Source: Vibrio rhodolitus (lineage in GTDB: Bacteria > Pseudomonadota > Gammaproteobacteria > Enterobacterales > Vibrionaceae). Taken from it: a DNA stretch of 64,000 nt. The notes under the pieces are model-generated. The model worked only from the letters and a program-made list of their open reading frames with translations, did no database searches and had not been told where the DNA came from. Within the stretch, counting starts at the first letter, position 1. Each line of letters opens with the position of its first letter. The position numbers were made by a program, and so were the translations under genes. Shown piece after piece: positions 1 through 9,749 of the stretch. The stretch is from assembly GCF_003350325.1 (NCBI RefSeq), contig NZ_QLYZ01000001.1, forward strand, positions 248,001 to 312,000. Reading direction: 5' to 3'.

Positions 1-414
1 ACTTTGGTAATGGCGCTACTTGCCAAGTATGTACTTTTAACTGAACTTGCTTCTGTTACGCAGATGCTTGCTGTGTTGGTAGTAGCTTACACATTGAGCC
101 GCTGTGTGGCGGCATCACTTATCTACGATATGCCGTATGTTAGCGACTTAGACAGCAGCAAGAGTAAGCCGCTTGCGAACCGCCAAACCAAAGGCGATCT
201 CGCGGTGCTGATTGCCACTGCCGTAGTAGTAAGTTTACTGATGCCAACGGGGTTAGCAGTGATGCTATTACTCTTTGCCATCGTTTTTCGCAGCGCATTT
301 AAAACTTGGCTAATCAAGCGCATTGGCGGTTTTACTGGTGATTGCTTAGGCGCTGCGCAGCAATTGTTCGAACTAATAAGTTACCTGATTATTCTCGCTT
401 GGTTGATTAACTAA
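1..414 (+). CDS. cobS: Adenosylcobinamide-GDP ribazoletransferase, C-terminal part
   Basis: The reading frame is open at the left edge, so only the last 137 codons are present. CobS is the membrane enzyme that joins adenosylcobinamide-GDP to alpha-ribazole in the last stage of the cobalamin nucleotide-loop pathway. The visible part has hydrophobic segments typical of an integral membrane protein and a GGFTGDCLGA motif about 30 residues before the end, the conserved C-terminal signature of CobS as I know it. It ends two bases before cobU, so the two are probably co-transcribed. Confidence 0.9.
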   Translation, partial: TLVMALLAKYVLLTELASVTQMLAVLVVAYTLSRCVAASLIYDMPYVSDLDSSKSKPLANRQTKGDLAVLIATAVVVSLLMPTGLAVMLLLFAIVFRSAFKTWLIKRIGGFTGDCLGAAQQLFELISYLIILAWLIN

Positions 415-416
415 CT

Positions 417-944
417 ATGACAATTCATCTTATCTTAGGCGGAGCACGCTCAGGTAAATCAAGCTACGCTGAGTCGTTGGCTCTTGGGAGTGACAAGCCT
501 TTTCGCCATTATATTGCAACTGCGACAGTCACCGATGATGAGATGGCGCAGCGTATAGCCCATCACCAAGCAAGACGTGATGAGCATTGGCAATTGCACG
601 AAGTTCCGCTTGAATTGAGTGCGGCACTTGCTCGCTTGTCTGACAAAGATGTGGTGCTTATTGACTGTCTAACGCTTTGGATGAGCAACGTCATTTTTGA
701 AGGTGGTGAGACCGCATCAGAGCAAGCGATCAATCTGCGCGTTGAGGCGCTTATCGAAGCATTGCAACATTGCGCTGCGGAGGTGATTCTTGTTTCCAAT
801 GAAGTGGGGCTTGGCGTTGTGCCGATGGGAGAAGTGTCGCGACTATTTGTCGACCATGCGGGGTGGATGAATCAAGCGCTGGCAAAAATAGCCGATCGCG
901 TTACCTTCGTGGCAGCGGGTCTTCCACTGAGCTTAAAAGGTTAA
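417..944 (+). CDS. cobU: Adenosylcobinamide kinase / adenosylcobinamide-phosphate guanylyltransferase
   Basis: CobU phosphorylates adenosylcobinamide and then transfers GMP from GTP, giving the substrate of CobS. The 175-residue protein is of normal length. It has a P-loop (GGARSGKSSYAE, residues 8-19), the HHQARRDEHW segment near residues 49-58 that carries the guanylylated histidine in the family, and a Walker B-like VLIDCLTLW stretch near residue 80. It sits between cobS and cobC, 2 bases after the cobS stop and directly against cobC. Confidence 0.95.
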   Translation: MTIHLILGGARSGKSSYAESLALGSDKPFRHYIATATVTDDEMAQRIAHHQARRDEHWQLHEVPLELSAALARLSDKDVVLIDCLTLWMSNVIFEGGETASEQAINLRVEALIEALQHCAAEVILVSNEVGLGVVPMGEVSRLFVDHAGWMNQALAKIADRVTFVAAGLPLSLKG

Positions 945-947
945 GTG

Positions 948-1565
948 ATGCGAACAGTCAACTTTTACCTACTTCGTCATGGCAAAGTAAATGGTGAGCC
1001 TGCGCTCTATGGTCGAACAGACGTGCGCGTTGCACCGGAAAAACAGCAGGCAATATGCCAAGCGCTGTTGAAGCAAGATCTGAATATCAAGTTTGTTGTT
1101 ACTTCGCCACTGAAACGTTGCGCGGATTTGGCAGATCTTGTTAGCCAACGTTGCTCCGATTTAGCTGTGCAAACCAATCCGGGCTTTCAAGAAATAGATT
1201 TTGGCCAGTTTGACGGTGTTGCGTTTGAAGAGTTGCAGGAACAATGGCCGTTACTTGAAGCATTTTGGCAAAATCCGGCGCAACATCCTCTGCCAGAGGC
1301 AGAGCCATTGGCGCAGTTTTATCAGCGTATCTCAACTGCGTGGCAAACTTTAGTTGAGAAAGCTGAGGGCGATACTCTGCTAATCTGCCACGGGGGGACG
1401 ATTCGCATGATTCTCGCGTATGTATTAGGATTGAACTGGGCTGACGCGAAACTATTTTCAGTATTGCAGATTGGCAATCAATCACTTACCCATATTAAAA
1501 TTACTCAGTTAGATACTATTTATCCGCAAGTGTGCGCAATTGGCACACCGCTGGAAACCATCTAA
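948..1565 (+). CDS. cobC: Alpha-ribazole phosphatase (histidine phosphatase family)
   Basis: The protein removes the phosphate from alpha-ribazole-5'-phosphate or adenosylcobalamin-phosphate in the nucleotide-loop pathway. It begins with LLRHGKVNG, where RHG carries the catalytic histidine of the histidine phosphatase superfamily, and has a second ICHGG motif near residue 150. I chose the ATG at 948, which lies 7 bases after AAAAGG. A GTG at 945 is an equally open alternative. It is the last gene of the cobSUC run. The family assignment is sure; the CobC role rests on its neighbours. Confidence 0.88.
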   Translation: MRTVNFYLLRHGKVNGEPALYGRTDVRVAPEKQQAICQALLKQDLNIKFVVTSPLKRCADLADLVSQRCSDLAVQTNPGFQEIDFGQFDGVAFEELQEQWPLLEAFWQNPAQHPLPEAEPLAQFYQRISTAWQTLVEKAEGDTLLICHGGTIRMILAYVLGLNWADAKLFSVLQIGNQSLTHIKITQLDTIYPQVCAIGTPLETI

Positions 1566-1585
1566 GCCTGGCTAAAGGAAAGACT

Positions 1586-3382
1586 ATGACGGCACCAAGT
1601 TGGGACCTATCAATTGCTTACCAATCTCTTAGAGATGACAAAATTGAGCAAGATATCGAGTTAATTAAGCAGTGTATTTTGGTATTGGAGCAGCACGTCA
1701 CGCGTCGTGAAAATACTAGCGTGATGCAAAATGCCATTCAAACCAAAGAAGCGGCAGGCAAACTGCTTTCGACCATTGATACATTTGCTCTGTGCCATGC
1801 CTCGCGTGATGCAACCAATGGTGAAGCCAAAGCTTTGATAGGCAAACTTGCCAAGCTACGTTCAGAGTTATCTCAAGCCTACACCCCTTATCAAGAAACG
1901 TTGGCGTTTGCGCCAATTGAAGATATTCAGGAGATCCTCGACCACGAGAGTGGTGATGTTTATGGTCAAGCGTTTCAAATTGCTTGTGAGCGCAAAGTCG
2001 CGGATACCAAATTAAGTGTGGCAGAAGAACAGTTGCTTTCAGCGATGTCGGTTGATGGTCGTGATGCGTGGGGACGTATGTATGACAACATCACTGGCTC
2101 TTTGCAAATAGAGTTGGAGAGTGGCGAAACCCTCGCTTATTCACAAGCCGCGAGTTTGCTCTACGGGACTAAATTTACCGAGCAAGAGCAGGCTTGGCGC
2201 GGTATCCAAAAGGCGATGGCAACTCATCAAGAAAGCTTCGCTGCGATTTTGAATGCCTTATCTGGTTGGCGTCATAGCGAATACCAAAAACGCTCGCTGC
2301 ACCGTGATGTGCACTTTTTAGATTCCAGCCTTCATCAGAGCCGTATCCAAGCGAGTACGCTCGATACCATGATTGAGACCACTAAACGTAACCGCCACAT
2401 TGGACAGCAAGCCGGTCAACTCATGGCGCGCGTACATGGTTTGAGTGAAATGAAACCGTGGAATCATATGGCGGGGATGCCAAGTCTGACCGAACAAGAG
2501 CCTAAGGTGTATACCTTTGAAGAGGCGATAAGCTTGATTCGCGAGGCGTTTGCTCAAGTTGATCAAGAAATGGCGGAGTTTGTCACTCTTATGGTTGAAA
2601 ACGGTTGGATTGATGCCGAGCCAACACCGAACAGACGTTTGGGCGCCTATTGCACCAAGTTTGCAGCCACGCGTACGCCGCTGGTGTTTATGACTTGGGG
2701 CGGCAGTCGTTCGGATATGCTAACGCTCGCGCACGAGCTAGGGCATGCTTTCCACAACTGGGTAATGCGTGATATGCCACTCTGTCAAACGCGCTACCCA
2801 ATGACATTAGCTGAAACCGCATCGATCTTTGCAGAAAACATTGTGCGTGATTATCTACTTTCCAAAGCACAATCTGACCAAGAGCAATTGGAAATGTTAT
2901 GGGAAGAGCTTTCTTCTGCTTACGCGTTGATGATTAATATCCCAGTGCGTTATGAGTTTGAGAAAGCATTTTATCAACGTCGCTTAGAAGGTGAACTGAG
3001 CGCAGAGCAACTTTGCCAGCTTATGAGCGAGACATGGCAAGAGTGGTATGGCGAATCAATGAGTGAGCCAGATCCTTACTTTTGGGCGAGCAAGCTGCAT
3101 TTCTCAATCTCAGAAATCAGTTTTTACAATTATCCCTACTTGTTTGGTTACTTATTCAGTAAAGGCGTCTACGCACAGCGTGAAGCAAAAGGTGAAAACT
3201 TCTACGGTGATTATGTACAACTTCTGCGCGACACAGGCTGCATGATGGCGGAAGATGTGGTTGAGCGACACTTAGGCATGGATCTGAGCGAAGCTGAATT
3301 TTGGCAGCAAAGTATCGATATGTTGGCACAGAAACTTGCACAATTTGAGGCATTGCTCTCGCTCCATGAGCAAAGTCACTAG
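1586..3382 (+). CDS. M3-family oligoendopeptidase (PepF type)
   Basis: A cytoplasmic zinc metallopeptidase that cleaves short peptides. The zinc motif HELGH is at residues 383-387 and the third ligand lies in ETASIFAEN about 25 residues later. The length (598 residues) is normal for the M3B/PepF subfamily. The frame is open back to 1532 inside cobC, but the ATG at 1586 has a good ribosome site (AAAGGA, 6 bases upstream) and a typical N-terminus. It begins 20 bases after cobC and may be read from the same transcript, although it has no evident link to B12. Confidence 0.92.
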   Translation: MTAPSWDLSIAYQSLRDDKIEQDIELIKQCILVLEQHVTRRENTSVMQNAIQTKEAAGKLLSTIDTFALCHASRDATNGEAKALIGKLAKLRSELSQAYTPYQETLAFAPIEDIQEILDHESGDVYGQAFQIACERKVADTKLSVAEEQLLSAMSVDGRDAWGRMYDNITGSLQIELESGETLAYSQAASLLYGTKFTEQEQAWRGIQKAMATHQESFAAILNALSGWRHSEYQKRSLHRDVHFLDSSLHQSRIQASTLDTMIETTKRNRHIGQQAGQLMARVHGLSEMKPWNHMAGMPSLTEQEPKVYTFEEAISLIREAFAQVDQEMAEFVTLMVENGWIDAEPTPNRRLGAYCTKFAATRTPLVFMTWGGSRSDMLTLAHELGHAFHNWVMRDMPLCQTRYPMTLAETASIFAENIVRDYLLSKAQSDQEQLEMLWEELSSAYALMINIPVRYEFEKAFYQRRLEGELSAEQLCQLMSETWQEWYGESMSEPDPYFWASKLHFSISEISFYNYPYLFGYLFSKGVYAQREAKGENFYGDYVQLLRDTGCMMAEDVVERHLGMDLSEAEFWQQSIDMLAQKLAQFEALLSLHEQSH

Positions 3383-3623
3383 TCATTTCGTGCTAGATCA
3401 AAAAACATTTATTGAATCTTATGCTAATATCGCGTCTCCGAGTTTTTTCGGTGTAAATTGTACAGCTCTTGCTTTCTTTCCTACGAATACCAATAGGTTA
3501 CGTAGTGTGACAAGGTTTGGCTTTTTAATGAAGCACGTATTTTCTATTCGTAAGTGCGATCATAACAACAAAATTTGTCCGAACATTTCATTAACATACC
3601 GCTGTGCAATAAAGGAGTAGCGC

Positions 3624-4655
3624 ATGACGAAAAAATTATTTCGCCAATCTTTTCTTTTGGACAGTTTAGACCTTAGCCAAGAAATGCCTGAGGGCGAAGA
3701 GGTCGTGGTGGCTTCAGGCACACGCTTGAAACTTCATCAACGTGGTGTGTTAGAAGTGATCCCAGCCCATTTGAATGACGACAGCAAACATATCGTTATT
3801 TCATGTGGGATCCATGGTGATGAAACCGCTCCTATGGAGTTGTTAGAGAAAATCTTGGTCGATATCGAGACAGGGTTTCAGCCAGTTAAAGAGCGTTTAT
3901 TACTGATTGTTGCACACCCAGAAGCAACCATTGCACACCAACGTTTCATTGAAGAAAATCTTAATCGTTTGTTTGATGCAAAAGAGCATGTACCAAGTAA
4001 AGAGCTTGAGATTGCTGACATGCTTAAGCGACGTTTAACTGAGTTCTTTTTGGGAACGCAGCCATCGCAGCGTTGGCATTTCGATCTGCATAGCGCGATT
4101 CGTGACTCGCGCTTCTATACTTTTGCGGTTAGCCCTAAAAGCCGACATCCAGTGCGCAGCAAAGAGCTGATGAACTTTGTCCAAAGTGCTCAAATGGAAG
4201 CGATTCTATTTTCTAATGCACCGTCGAGCACATTCAGTTGGTATTCCGGCGAGCAATTTGCAGCTCAAGCGTTGACGATTGAGCTCGGACGCGTTGCCAA
4301 ATTTGGTGATAACGATTTAAACAAGCTGGTGGCGTTTGATTTGGCGCTGCGAGATTTGATCGCCAATAGTGAGCCTGAGCACTTGCCACGCAAGCCGCTG
4401 ATGTATCGAGTTAGCCGAACGATTGTGCGTATTCACGAAGACTTTGATTTCTTGTTTGATGACGATATCGCCAACTTTACTTCGTTCAAACACGGCGAAG
4501 TGTTTGGGCATGATGGGGATAAGCCACTCATGGCGAAAAACGAAGGTGAGGCGATTGTATTTCCAAACCGAAACGTTGAAATTGGACAGCGCGCGGCCTT
4601 GATGATTTGTCCGGTTCAAGTCCGCTATGAAGATGGGCAAATCGTGTACGATTGA
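3624..4655 (+). CDS. astE: Succinylglutamate desuccinylase
   Basis: AstE performs the last step of the arginine succinyltransferase (AST) pathway, splitting N-succinylglutamate into glutamate and succinate. The zinc-binding motif GIHGDETAP (H64, E67), the third ligand region HFDLHSAIRD near residue 155, and the catalytic glutamate in TIELGR near residue 220 are all present. The length (343) matches the family. The ATG at 3624 follows AAAGGAG. It stands alone here, without astCADB, and is followed by a terminator at 4687-4720, so it is a single-gene unit. The 240 bases upstream hold its promoter region. Confidence 0.93.
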   Translation: MTKKLFRQSFLLDSLDLSQEMPEGEEVVVASGTRLKLHQRGVLEVIPAHLNDDSKHIVISCGIHGDETAPMELLEKILVDIETGFQPVKERLLLIVAHPEATIAHQRFIEENLNRLFDAKEHVPSKELEIADMLKRRLTEFFLGTQPSQRWHFDLHSAIRDSRFYTFAVSPKSRHPVRSKELMNFVQSAQMEAILFSNAPSSTFSWYSGEQFAAQALTIELGRVAKFGDNDLNKLVAFDLALRDLIANSEPEHLPRKPLMYRVSRTIVRIHEDFDFLFDDDIANFTSFKHGEVFGHDGDKPLMAKNEGEAIVFPNRNVEIGQRAALMICPVQVRYEDGQIVYD

Positions 4656-4686
4656 TTTGTCGTCGATTAATTTTTCTTTATATTCA

Positions 4687-4720
4687 AATGGCTTAACGGT
4701 ATCGTTGAGCCATTATTTTT
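4687..4720 (+). terminator. Rho-independent terminator of astE
   Basis: A stem AATGGCTTAACG / CGTTGAGCCATT with a GTAT loop (one G-T pair) is followed by ATTTTTAT. It lies 31 bases after the astE stop. Confidence 0.8.
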
Positions 4721-4755
4721 ATCTGAATTTCAATTTATAAGATAGACAGTCGTTT

Positions 4756-5751
4756 ATGGATTTTACCCAGCTCATTGCTCGCAAAAATCAGCGTTGGCAA
4801 CGAACAATTTTATGGATGCTGGCCGCCTTACTGATAGTCAGTAGTGTCTATCTTATGGTTGGCGAACTGTTTATCAATCCGTTTGGTGAACTTAGTTCGT
4901 TGCAACAACAATTGATCACCCAATTACGCTTACCGCGTTTACTGGCAGCCTTGGCAATAGGGGCTTCACTAGCCGTTTCTGGAGCTGTGCTACAAGTTCT
5001 GCTTGGCAACGTGCTTGCAGAACCTGGTGTGCTGGGCATTTCCGGCGGCGCTAGTGTGATGATGGTTATCTTACTCTTTTTCTTTCCACTCTTAGCTACG
5101 CCAGTCGGCTTTATGGTGGCAGCGGTTGCGGGGGCGATGTTGTTTACCTTGCTGCTGGTGTCGTTGACCAAAGCACTGCGCTTGACCACAACACGGTTAC
5201 TCTTAATTGGCGTGGCGCTTGGGATCTTGGCCAGTTCTATCGTCACATGGGCATTCTATTTTAGTGATGACATGAGTCTACGTATCTTGATGTATTGGCT
5301 GATGGGGAGTATTGGTGGTGCGAGTTGGTATCAACATATTCTCACATTAGTGATTGTTCCTGTGGTGATTTGGCTTTGCTGTCAGGGAACCATTTTAGAC
5401 AAGCTAATGATGGGAGAAACCCACGCCAAACAATTAGGACTGGATGTCGAATCGATTCGCTGGAAGTTAATTCTTGCCGTGTCTGTTTTGGTGGGAGGCG
5501 CAGTGGCACTTGGCGGAGTTATAAGCTTTGTTGGTTTAGTGGTCCCGCATTTATTGCGCTTAGCTCTGGGTAGCGAAAACCGTTACTTACTACCAATTTC
5601 AGCTATTGCAGGTGCAACCTTGCTGGCGTTAGCTGACATTATCGCTCGCACGGCACTCGATGCCGCTGAGTTACCGCTTGGTGTGGTGACCACCACGCTT
5701 GGCGCCCCAATCTTTGTATGGATGCTGGTAAAAAATCATGATGCACGTTAA
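4756..5751 (+). CDS. btuC: Vitamin B12 ABC importer, permease subunit
   Basis: BtuC forms the inner-membrane channel of the BtuCDF importer, which takes up cobalamin delivered by periplasmic BtuF. The 331-residue protein is hydrophobic throughout, with about ten membrane segments, and carries FecCD-family motifs such as [12 protein letters not shown] near residue 75 and [12 protein letters not shown] near residue 260. The assignment to B12 rather than iron-siderophore comes from the length, overall similarity to BtuC and the nearby cob genes. Its end overlaps btuD by 14 bases. btuF is not in this window. Confidence 0.88.
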   Translation: MDFTQLIARKNQRWQRTILWMLAALLIVSSVYLMVGELFINPFGELSSLQQQLITQLRLPRLLAALAIGASLAVSGAVLQVLLGNVLAEPGVLGISGGASVMMVILLFFFPLLATPVGFMVAAVAGAMLFTLLLVSLTKALRLTTTRLLLIGVALGILASSIVTWAFYFSDDMSLRILMYWLMGSIGGASWYQHILTLVIVPVVIWLCCQGTILDKLMMGETHAKQLGLDVESIRWKLILAVSVLVGGAVALGGVISFVGLVVPHLLRLALGSENRYLLPISAIAGATLLALADIIARTALDAAELPLGVVTTTLGAPIFVWMLVKNHDAR

Positions 5752-6493
5752 GTCTCTTGGCGTCGGTTCTCGACTTCTGCCACTCTCTTTCTCGGCTTCA
5801 GCAGGCGAGGTGGTGCATGTGATTGGTCCTAACGGCAGTGGTAAAAGCACGCTGCTTAGCGCTATTGCAGGACTGCTGGATTACACCGGCGAGGTTGAAC
5901 TTGCAGGGACTTGTCTTAAACAAGTTTCGATTGCGGAAATGGCGGATCATCGCGCGTTCTTATCTCAGTCAGATAGACCAGCATTCAATATTGAAGTTGC
6001 CCATTATCTCGCGTTATCTATTCCTAAACATGCTCTGAACGCTCAGCAAGAGATAGAAGACGCGATTAGCCAACTAACTGCAATTTTGCAGGTGAACGAT
6101 AAGCTTCATCGCAGCGTGCACCAACTCTCAGGAGGAGAGTGGCAACGCGTTCGTTTGTGTGCGATTTGCTTACAGGTTTGGCCAACGCTCAATCCTTTTG
6201 CCAAGCTGCTGATCCTTGATGAGCCTGCTGCTCCGCTCGACATTGGGCAAGAAGCGATGTTATATCAGCTCATTGATATGATTGCGGCTAAAGGGTTATG
6301 TGTCATCATGTCTAATCACGATCTTAACCGCACGCTGAAACATGCTGATCATGCTATTTTGCTCGATAAGGGTGTAATGCAGGCTGTCGGTAAGGTCGAT
6401 GAAGTTCTAACCCCAAGCAAACTTACAAAAGTATTTAACACCCATGTAGAACGAGTGAGTGTCAACGGTAAAGAGATTCTACTGTTTGATTAA
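5738..6493 (+). CDS. btuD: Vitamin B12 ABC importer, ATP-binding subunit
   Basis: The ATPase of the BtuCDF importer. All ABC motifs are visible: Walker [10 protein letters not shown] (residues 30-38), signature LSGGEWQRV, Walker B LLILDEP, D-loop AAPLD and H-loop SNHD. The length (251) matches BtuD. It starts inside the end of btuC, so translation is probably coupled. Its stop codon overlaps the stop codon of the convergent acetyltransferase gene by four bases (TTAA at 6490-6493). Confidence 0.9.
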   Translation: MMHVKSLGVGSRLLPLSFSASAGEVVHVIGPNGSGKSTLLSAIAGLLDYTGEVELAGTCLKQVSIAEMADHRAFLSQSDRPAFNIEVAHYLALSIPKHALNAQQEIEDAISQLTAILQVNDKLHRSVHQLSGGEWQRVRLCAICLQVWPTLNPFAKLLILDEPAAPLDIGQEAMLYQLIDMIAAKGLCVIMSNHDLNRTLKHADHAILLDKGVMQAVGKVDEVLTPSKLTKVFNTHVERVSVNGKEILLFD

Positions 6494-7002
6494 TTCTCTG
6501 CGCTGGTTAGCTCAAGCCAATACTCGATACAGTCGAGTGGATTACCTTGTACAACAGCAAAGTTGCGGTGTTTTTTTACCGCAGTAAAGTTTTGGCTTTC
6601 AATGACTTTTTGTGAGGCGATATTCTCTGTTGCCACCATTGCGACCAGGCGTTTAATGCCGAGCTTTCTTGCCATAGGAAGCAGTTTGATGATGGCGCTT
6701 TTAGTGACCCCTTTACCAGTATGTCGCGCTGACAACCGATAGCCGAGAAAGGCTTTACCACAGGTGATGTTGTGTAAGTTGATCCGTCCAATGATCTGTT
6801 CATTACTGTCTGTGATGAGTAGCGGTAGCCCCTTGTTTAAGCTTTTATCGAGTAGCATCTCAGCGATGTGGGTTTGCACGCCAGTGAGTGAGTAAAAGTC
6901 TTGCTCGCGTGGTTCGATGTTTTGTTCAAACCAGTCACGGTTTTCTAGTTCAAAATGAAGTAATGGCAGAGCATGCTCAAGCGTTAAAGGGGTAAGTTTC
7001 AA
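6490..7002 (-). CDS. GNAT-family N-acetyltransferase (RimJ/RimL-like)
   Basis: A 170-residue acetyl-CoA-dependent acetyltransferase. The opening (MKLTPLTLEHALPLLHFEL) and the segment GYRLSARHTGKGVTKSAI, which carries the acetyl-CoA pyrophosphate-binding loop in the RxxGxG/A position, are typical of the RimJ/RimL branch, which acetylates protein N-termini or small molecules. The substrate cannot be read from sequence. It is convergent with btuD and overlaps it by four bases. Confidence 0.8.
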   Translation of the reverse strand: MKLTPLTLEHALPLLHFELENRDWFEQNIEPREQDFYSLTGVQTHIAEMLLDKSLNKGLPLLITDSNEQIIGRINLHNITCGKAFLGYRLSARHTGKGVTKSAIIKLLPMARKLGIKRLVAMVATENIASQKVIESQNFTAVKKHRNFAVVQGNPLDCIEYWLELTSAEN

Positions 7003-7020
7003 GCCAACATCCTTATGGCA

Positions 7021-7050
7021 AAAAAAAGACCGCCAGCAGGCGGTCTTAAA
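7021..7050 (-). terminator. Rho-independent terminator of the MazG-like gene
   Basis: On the minus strand a stem AAGACCGCC / GGCGGTCTT with a TGCT loop is followed by a run of T (the A run at 7021-7027). It lies just after the stop of the gene ending at 7060. Confidence 0.85.
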
Positions 7051-7059
7051 ACAACTAAA

Positions 7060-7635
7060 TTAGCGAGTTAGTGGCGCTAGATCGGCAGGGCGGTAGTAAA
7101 CAGATTTTAGTACCTTACCTTGACGAATAGTTTTTGCTTCAGAGACGAAATCTTCAGCACATTTCGCGATGATGTAATCGCCTTTTTGTACCGCCATTAG
7201 CTTGATGCCTTGCTCTGCGTAGTGCGCTTCAGTGTCTGCGTACTCTTTTTCGCTACGACATACTTTGCTCATGTTGCTTGAATGCACTTCGTCCCAGCAA
7301 GGAATAAAGTCGATACCACGGTTAACCGCGACATTAAGTAGCAGGTCGATTAGGTAGCTAATCGCTAGGTTATCTTCAACTTTGTCATGACCTAAGTGCA
7401 CTAGGCGACCCATTAGTACGTAAACGCTGTCGACAATCGCATCAGCTTGTTCAGTTTTATTGTCTGCTTCAGCAAGCTCAGTCAACTCTTCGATAGCCAG
7501 TGATGTATGTAACGTGTCCGCTTTCTCGTCAAGGCTTTCTGGTGAAGCCACTGGTAGGTCGAAAGTGCTACGGAATTCGTTAATGTCACGATATAGGTGA
7601 TCGAAAATTTCTTGAGTCAGTTTTGATAGGTACAT
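7060..7635 (-). CDS. MazG-like nucleoside triphosphate pyrophosphohydrolase family protein
   Basis: A 191-residue, mostly helical protein. Residues about 45-80 hold AIEELTELAEADNKTEQADAIVDSVYV in outline, that is the E-E-x-x-E plus later E-x-x-D pattern that binds magnesium in the MazG / all-alpha NTP pyrophosphatase superfamily. Such enzymes remove modified or surplus NTPs. The substrate is not known. The C-terminal 80 residues contain three cysteines and look like an extension of the core. It has its own terminator and sits alone on the minus strand. Confidence 0.7.
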   Translation of the reverse strand: MYLSKLTQEIFDHLYRDINEFRSTFDLPVASPESLDEKADTLHTSLAIEELTELAEADNKTEQADAIVDSVYVLMGRLVHLGHDKVEDNLAISYLIDLLLNVAVNRGIDFIPCWDEVHSSNMSKVCRSEKEYADTEAHYAEQGIKLMAVQKGDYIIAKCAEDFVSEAKTIRQGKVLKSVYYRPADLAPLTR

Positions 7636-7777
7636 GGAATGTGTCCGCCAAATTTAAATATCGCGCAATACTAGCAAAGCCGAGCTTTGCTCGCTATGGA
7701 TTCACGCCAATTAGTCTGTTGTTCGAGTAAGAAATCACAGATAGTGAAGTGGTTGCTTAAACCTTATTCACTCAATC

Positions 7778-8350
7778 TCATTGAGCGAAAAGATAAGGGA
7801 ACAACTTCAAGCGCTCTTCTGGTGTCAACGATTCGACACGGGCAATATTGGTTTCAGGGATCGCTTCTGGATTAGGGTAGTGCTTGAGTACTTTTTCCAT
7901 ACTCTCTTCACGGATCAAATGAAACACAGGGTATGGTGCACGGTTGGTAAGGTTAGAGGCGTCATCCGGTTCGCTGTCAGCGAAACAGTAATCGGGATGG
8001 AAAGTGGCAACCTGGTAGATACCATCCCAGCCTTGCTGTTGGATAAGGCCTTCAACCCAGTCGATAAACATATTGTAATCCCAAAAATCGTCAAGCATGT
8101 AAGGTGCGACAACCAGTGTCGTTTCAAGCTCTTTGACTGGGGTGTGATCAAGGTGAAGCAGTTGGCTAAAAATATCTTCTAGCAGTGCTTCATCATCGGT
8201 TGCTTGGCTAACAAAAATCTCAATCTGTTTATTTCGCTGAGGTTTGGCGGCAAAAGGACACAAGTTAAGTCCGATAACAACATCATTCAGCCATTGATTT
8301 ACTTGCTGTTTGATTTCAGGCACTTGCATAGTTGAGCGTGGACAATTCAT
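7778..8350 (-). CDS. Conserved protein, DUF1415 type
   Basis: About 190 residues, soluble, with the opening pattern QVNQWLNDVVIGLNLCPFA that I associate with DUF1415, a family of unknown function common in gamma-proteobacteria. I chose the ATG at 8350, preceded by GGGAAG; a TTG at 8362 is also open. It has no signal peptide and no membrane segment. Its conserved cysteine and acidic residues could form an active site, but no function is known to me. It is a lone gene between the MazG-like gene and the MFS gene, all on the minus strand. Confidence 0.7.
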   Translation of the reverse strand: MNCPRSTMQVPEIKQQVNQWLNDVVIGLNLCPFAAKPQRNKQIEIFVSQATDDEALLEDIFSQLLHLDHTPVKELETTLVVAPYMLDDFWDYNMFIDWVEGLIQQQGWDGIYQVATFHPDYCFADSEPDDASNLTNRAPYPVFHLIREESMEKVLKHYPNPEAIPETNIARVESLTPEERLKLFPYLFAQ

Positions 8351-8398
8351 AGAGCTTCCCAAATGAACAACAAAAAGCTGTTTATTGATACAAAAGTG

Positions 8399-9613
8399 TT
8401 ATTTTTTACTGTCAATAATAACAGAGTTTGTAGTGAGAAGTTTGTCTTTTGCTTCAAGGCGCATGCATAGGGCAAAAATCGCCATGTACAGTACGCTGCC
8501 ACCTAAGATCACAGCTTGCCAACCGCCGTGCTGCCAGCAATAAATCAGGAAGAACCCCCCAATACTGCCGCCAACATAATAATGCACTAGATAGAGCGCT
8601 GTCGCCGTTGCTTTAGCGCGTTTGGCTTTTTGACTTACCCAGCCATAGGCGAGGGTGTGAGTGAAGAACGCCCCAAAGCTAATCAACAATAATCCTAGCG
8701 TCATCCACAATAGATGATCGAAGTAGGCGACCAGCATACCGGCTAGACTGATAGCTGTGCCGAGCATCATACCGGAAATTGCGTTGTGCTTGTTGGTCCA
8801 GGCAGAGGTTAAGGTTGAACTTAGTGTCCCAGCTAGGTAACACAGGAAGATAAGTGATGCTAACCCAATCGGCAAGCTATGTGGTGCTGACACTAAGCGG
8901 AACCCCATAACTGAGTAGAGGTTAACGAACAGGGCAAAGTTCAAGCAGCCAATCAGCATCGCAAGCCAAATGGTGCGGTTTTTAAGATGAGAAACTATTG
9001 CGCGGTTGTGATAGCGCAGCAACCCCTTTTGCGGCTTAAAATGTTGTTGTGCGGGGAGTAACCAAGCAACTAAAAGCACGCCAATAATGGTAAACACCAC
9101 CATAGCGAGAACCGCTTGCTGCCAGCCTAAGGTGTCAGTTAGGGTTCCGCCGACGATTCGACCACAAATCCCACCGAGAGAGTTCGCGGCGATATAAGTG
9201 CCAATCGCTTGGCGAAACGCCTTGGCGCTTAATTCTTCGACCATGTAAGCCACTGCCACTGAAGCAAAGGCAGCCAGCGCAACACCCATCAGAGCGCGCA
9301 GAATGACTAGCGTCAATAGCGATTCGCTAAGTAACATTAGCGCGCCAATCACGGGCATCGCGAATAAGCCGGTGAGCATTATCGCTCGTCGTCCCACCGT
9401 TTCTGAACTGATAGCCCATGGTAATAATGAGAAAGACAACGCCAGTGTTGAAGCAGCAAAAATCCAGTTAACTTGGGTTTCTGACACCGAGAAGTAGTCC
9501 GCCATAAATGGCAGCATTGGCTGAAAAAGATAAAGATTACAAAATACTAAGAATGAACCTAAAGCTAAACTCAAGGTAACGCGCTTGTATTGGGATGTGC
9601 CAAGTTCAATCAT
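8399..9613 (-). CDS. Major facilitator superfamily transporter (YnfM-like)
   Basis: A 404-residue protein with about twelve hydrophobic membrane segments, the layout of a drug or metabolite proton antiporter. The loop after the second segment contains a motif A-like stretch (SETVGRRAIMLTG). It is divergent from a LysR regulator starting 137 bases away, the same arrangement as E. coli ynfM and its LysR neighbour, so it is likely the target of that regulator. The substrate cannot be predicted. Confidence 0.82.
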   Translation of the reverse strand: MIELGTSQYKRVTLSLALGSFLVFCNLYLFQPMLPFMADYFSVSETQVNWIFAASTLALSFSLLPWAISSETVGRRAIMLTGLFAMPVIGALMLLSESLLTLVILRALMGVALAAFASVAVAYMVEELSAKAFRQAIGTYIAANSLGGICGRIVGGTLTDTLGWQQAVLAMVVFTIIGVLLVAWLLPAQQHFKPQKGLLRYHNRAIVSHLKNRTIWLAMLIGCLNFALFVNLYSVMGFRLVSAPHSLPIGLASLIFLCYLAGTLSSTLTSAWTNKHNAISGMMLGTAISLAGMLVAYFDHLLWMTLGLLLISFGAFFTHTLAYGWVSQKAKRAKATATALYLVHYYVGGSIGGFFLIYCWQHGGWQAVILGGSVLYMAIFALCMRLEAKDKLLTTNSVIIDSKK

Positions 9614-9749
9614 GGTTCACGCACGCAAAGATAACAGATGTGATCAAGTTATCAGTGGAATGCGAATTAATAAAATATATTAAAAATATCAACCTAATAT
9701 ATTTTTTATATCATAGTCGTAATTTCTAGCTGCAAAAATGGACACTTGT

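Noticed and set aside
3336..3620. 94-codon open frame between the M3 peptidase gene and astE
   Set aside because: It starts inside the peptidase gene and has no ribosome site. Its composition is not protein-like, and it is probably the astE leader region.
1..6493. Cobalamin riboswitch for the cob or btu genes
   Set aside because: No B12-box-like segment is seen before btuC. If one exists for the cob genes it would lie left of the window.
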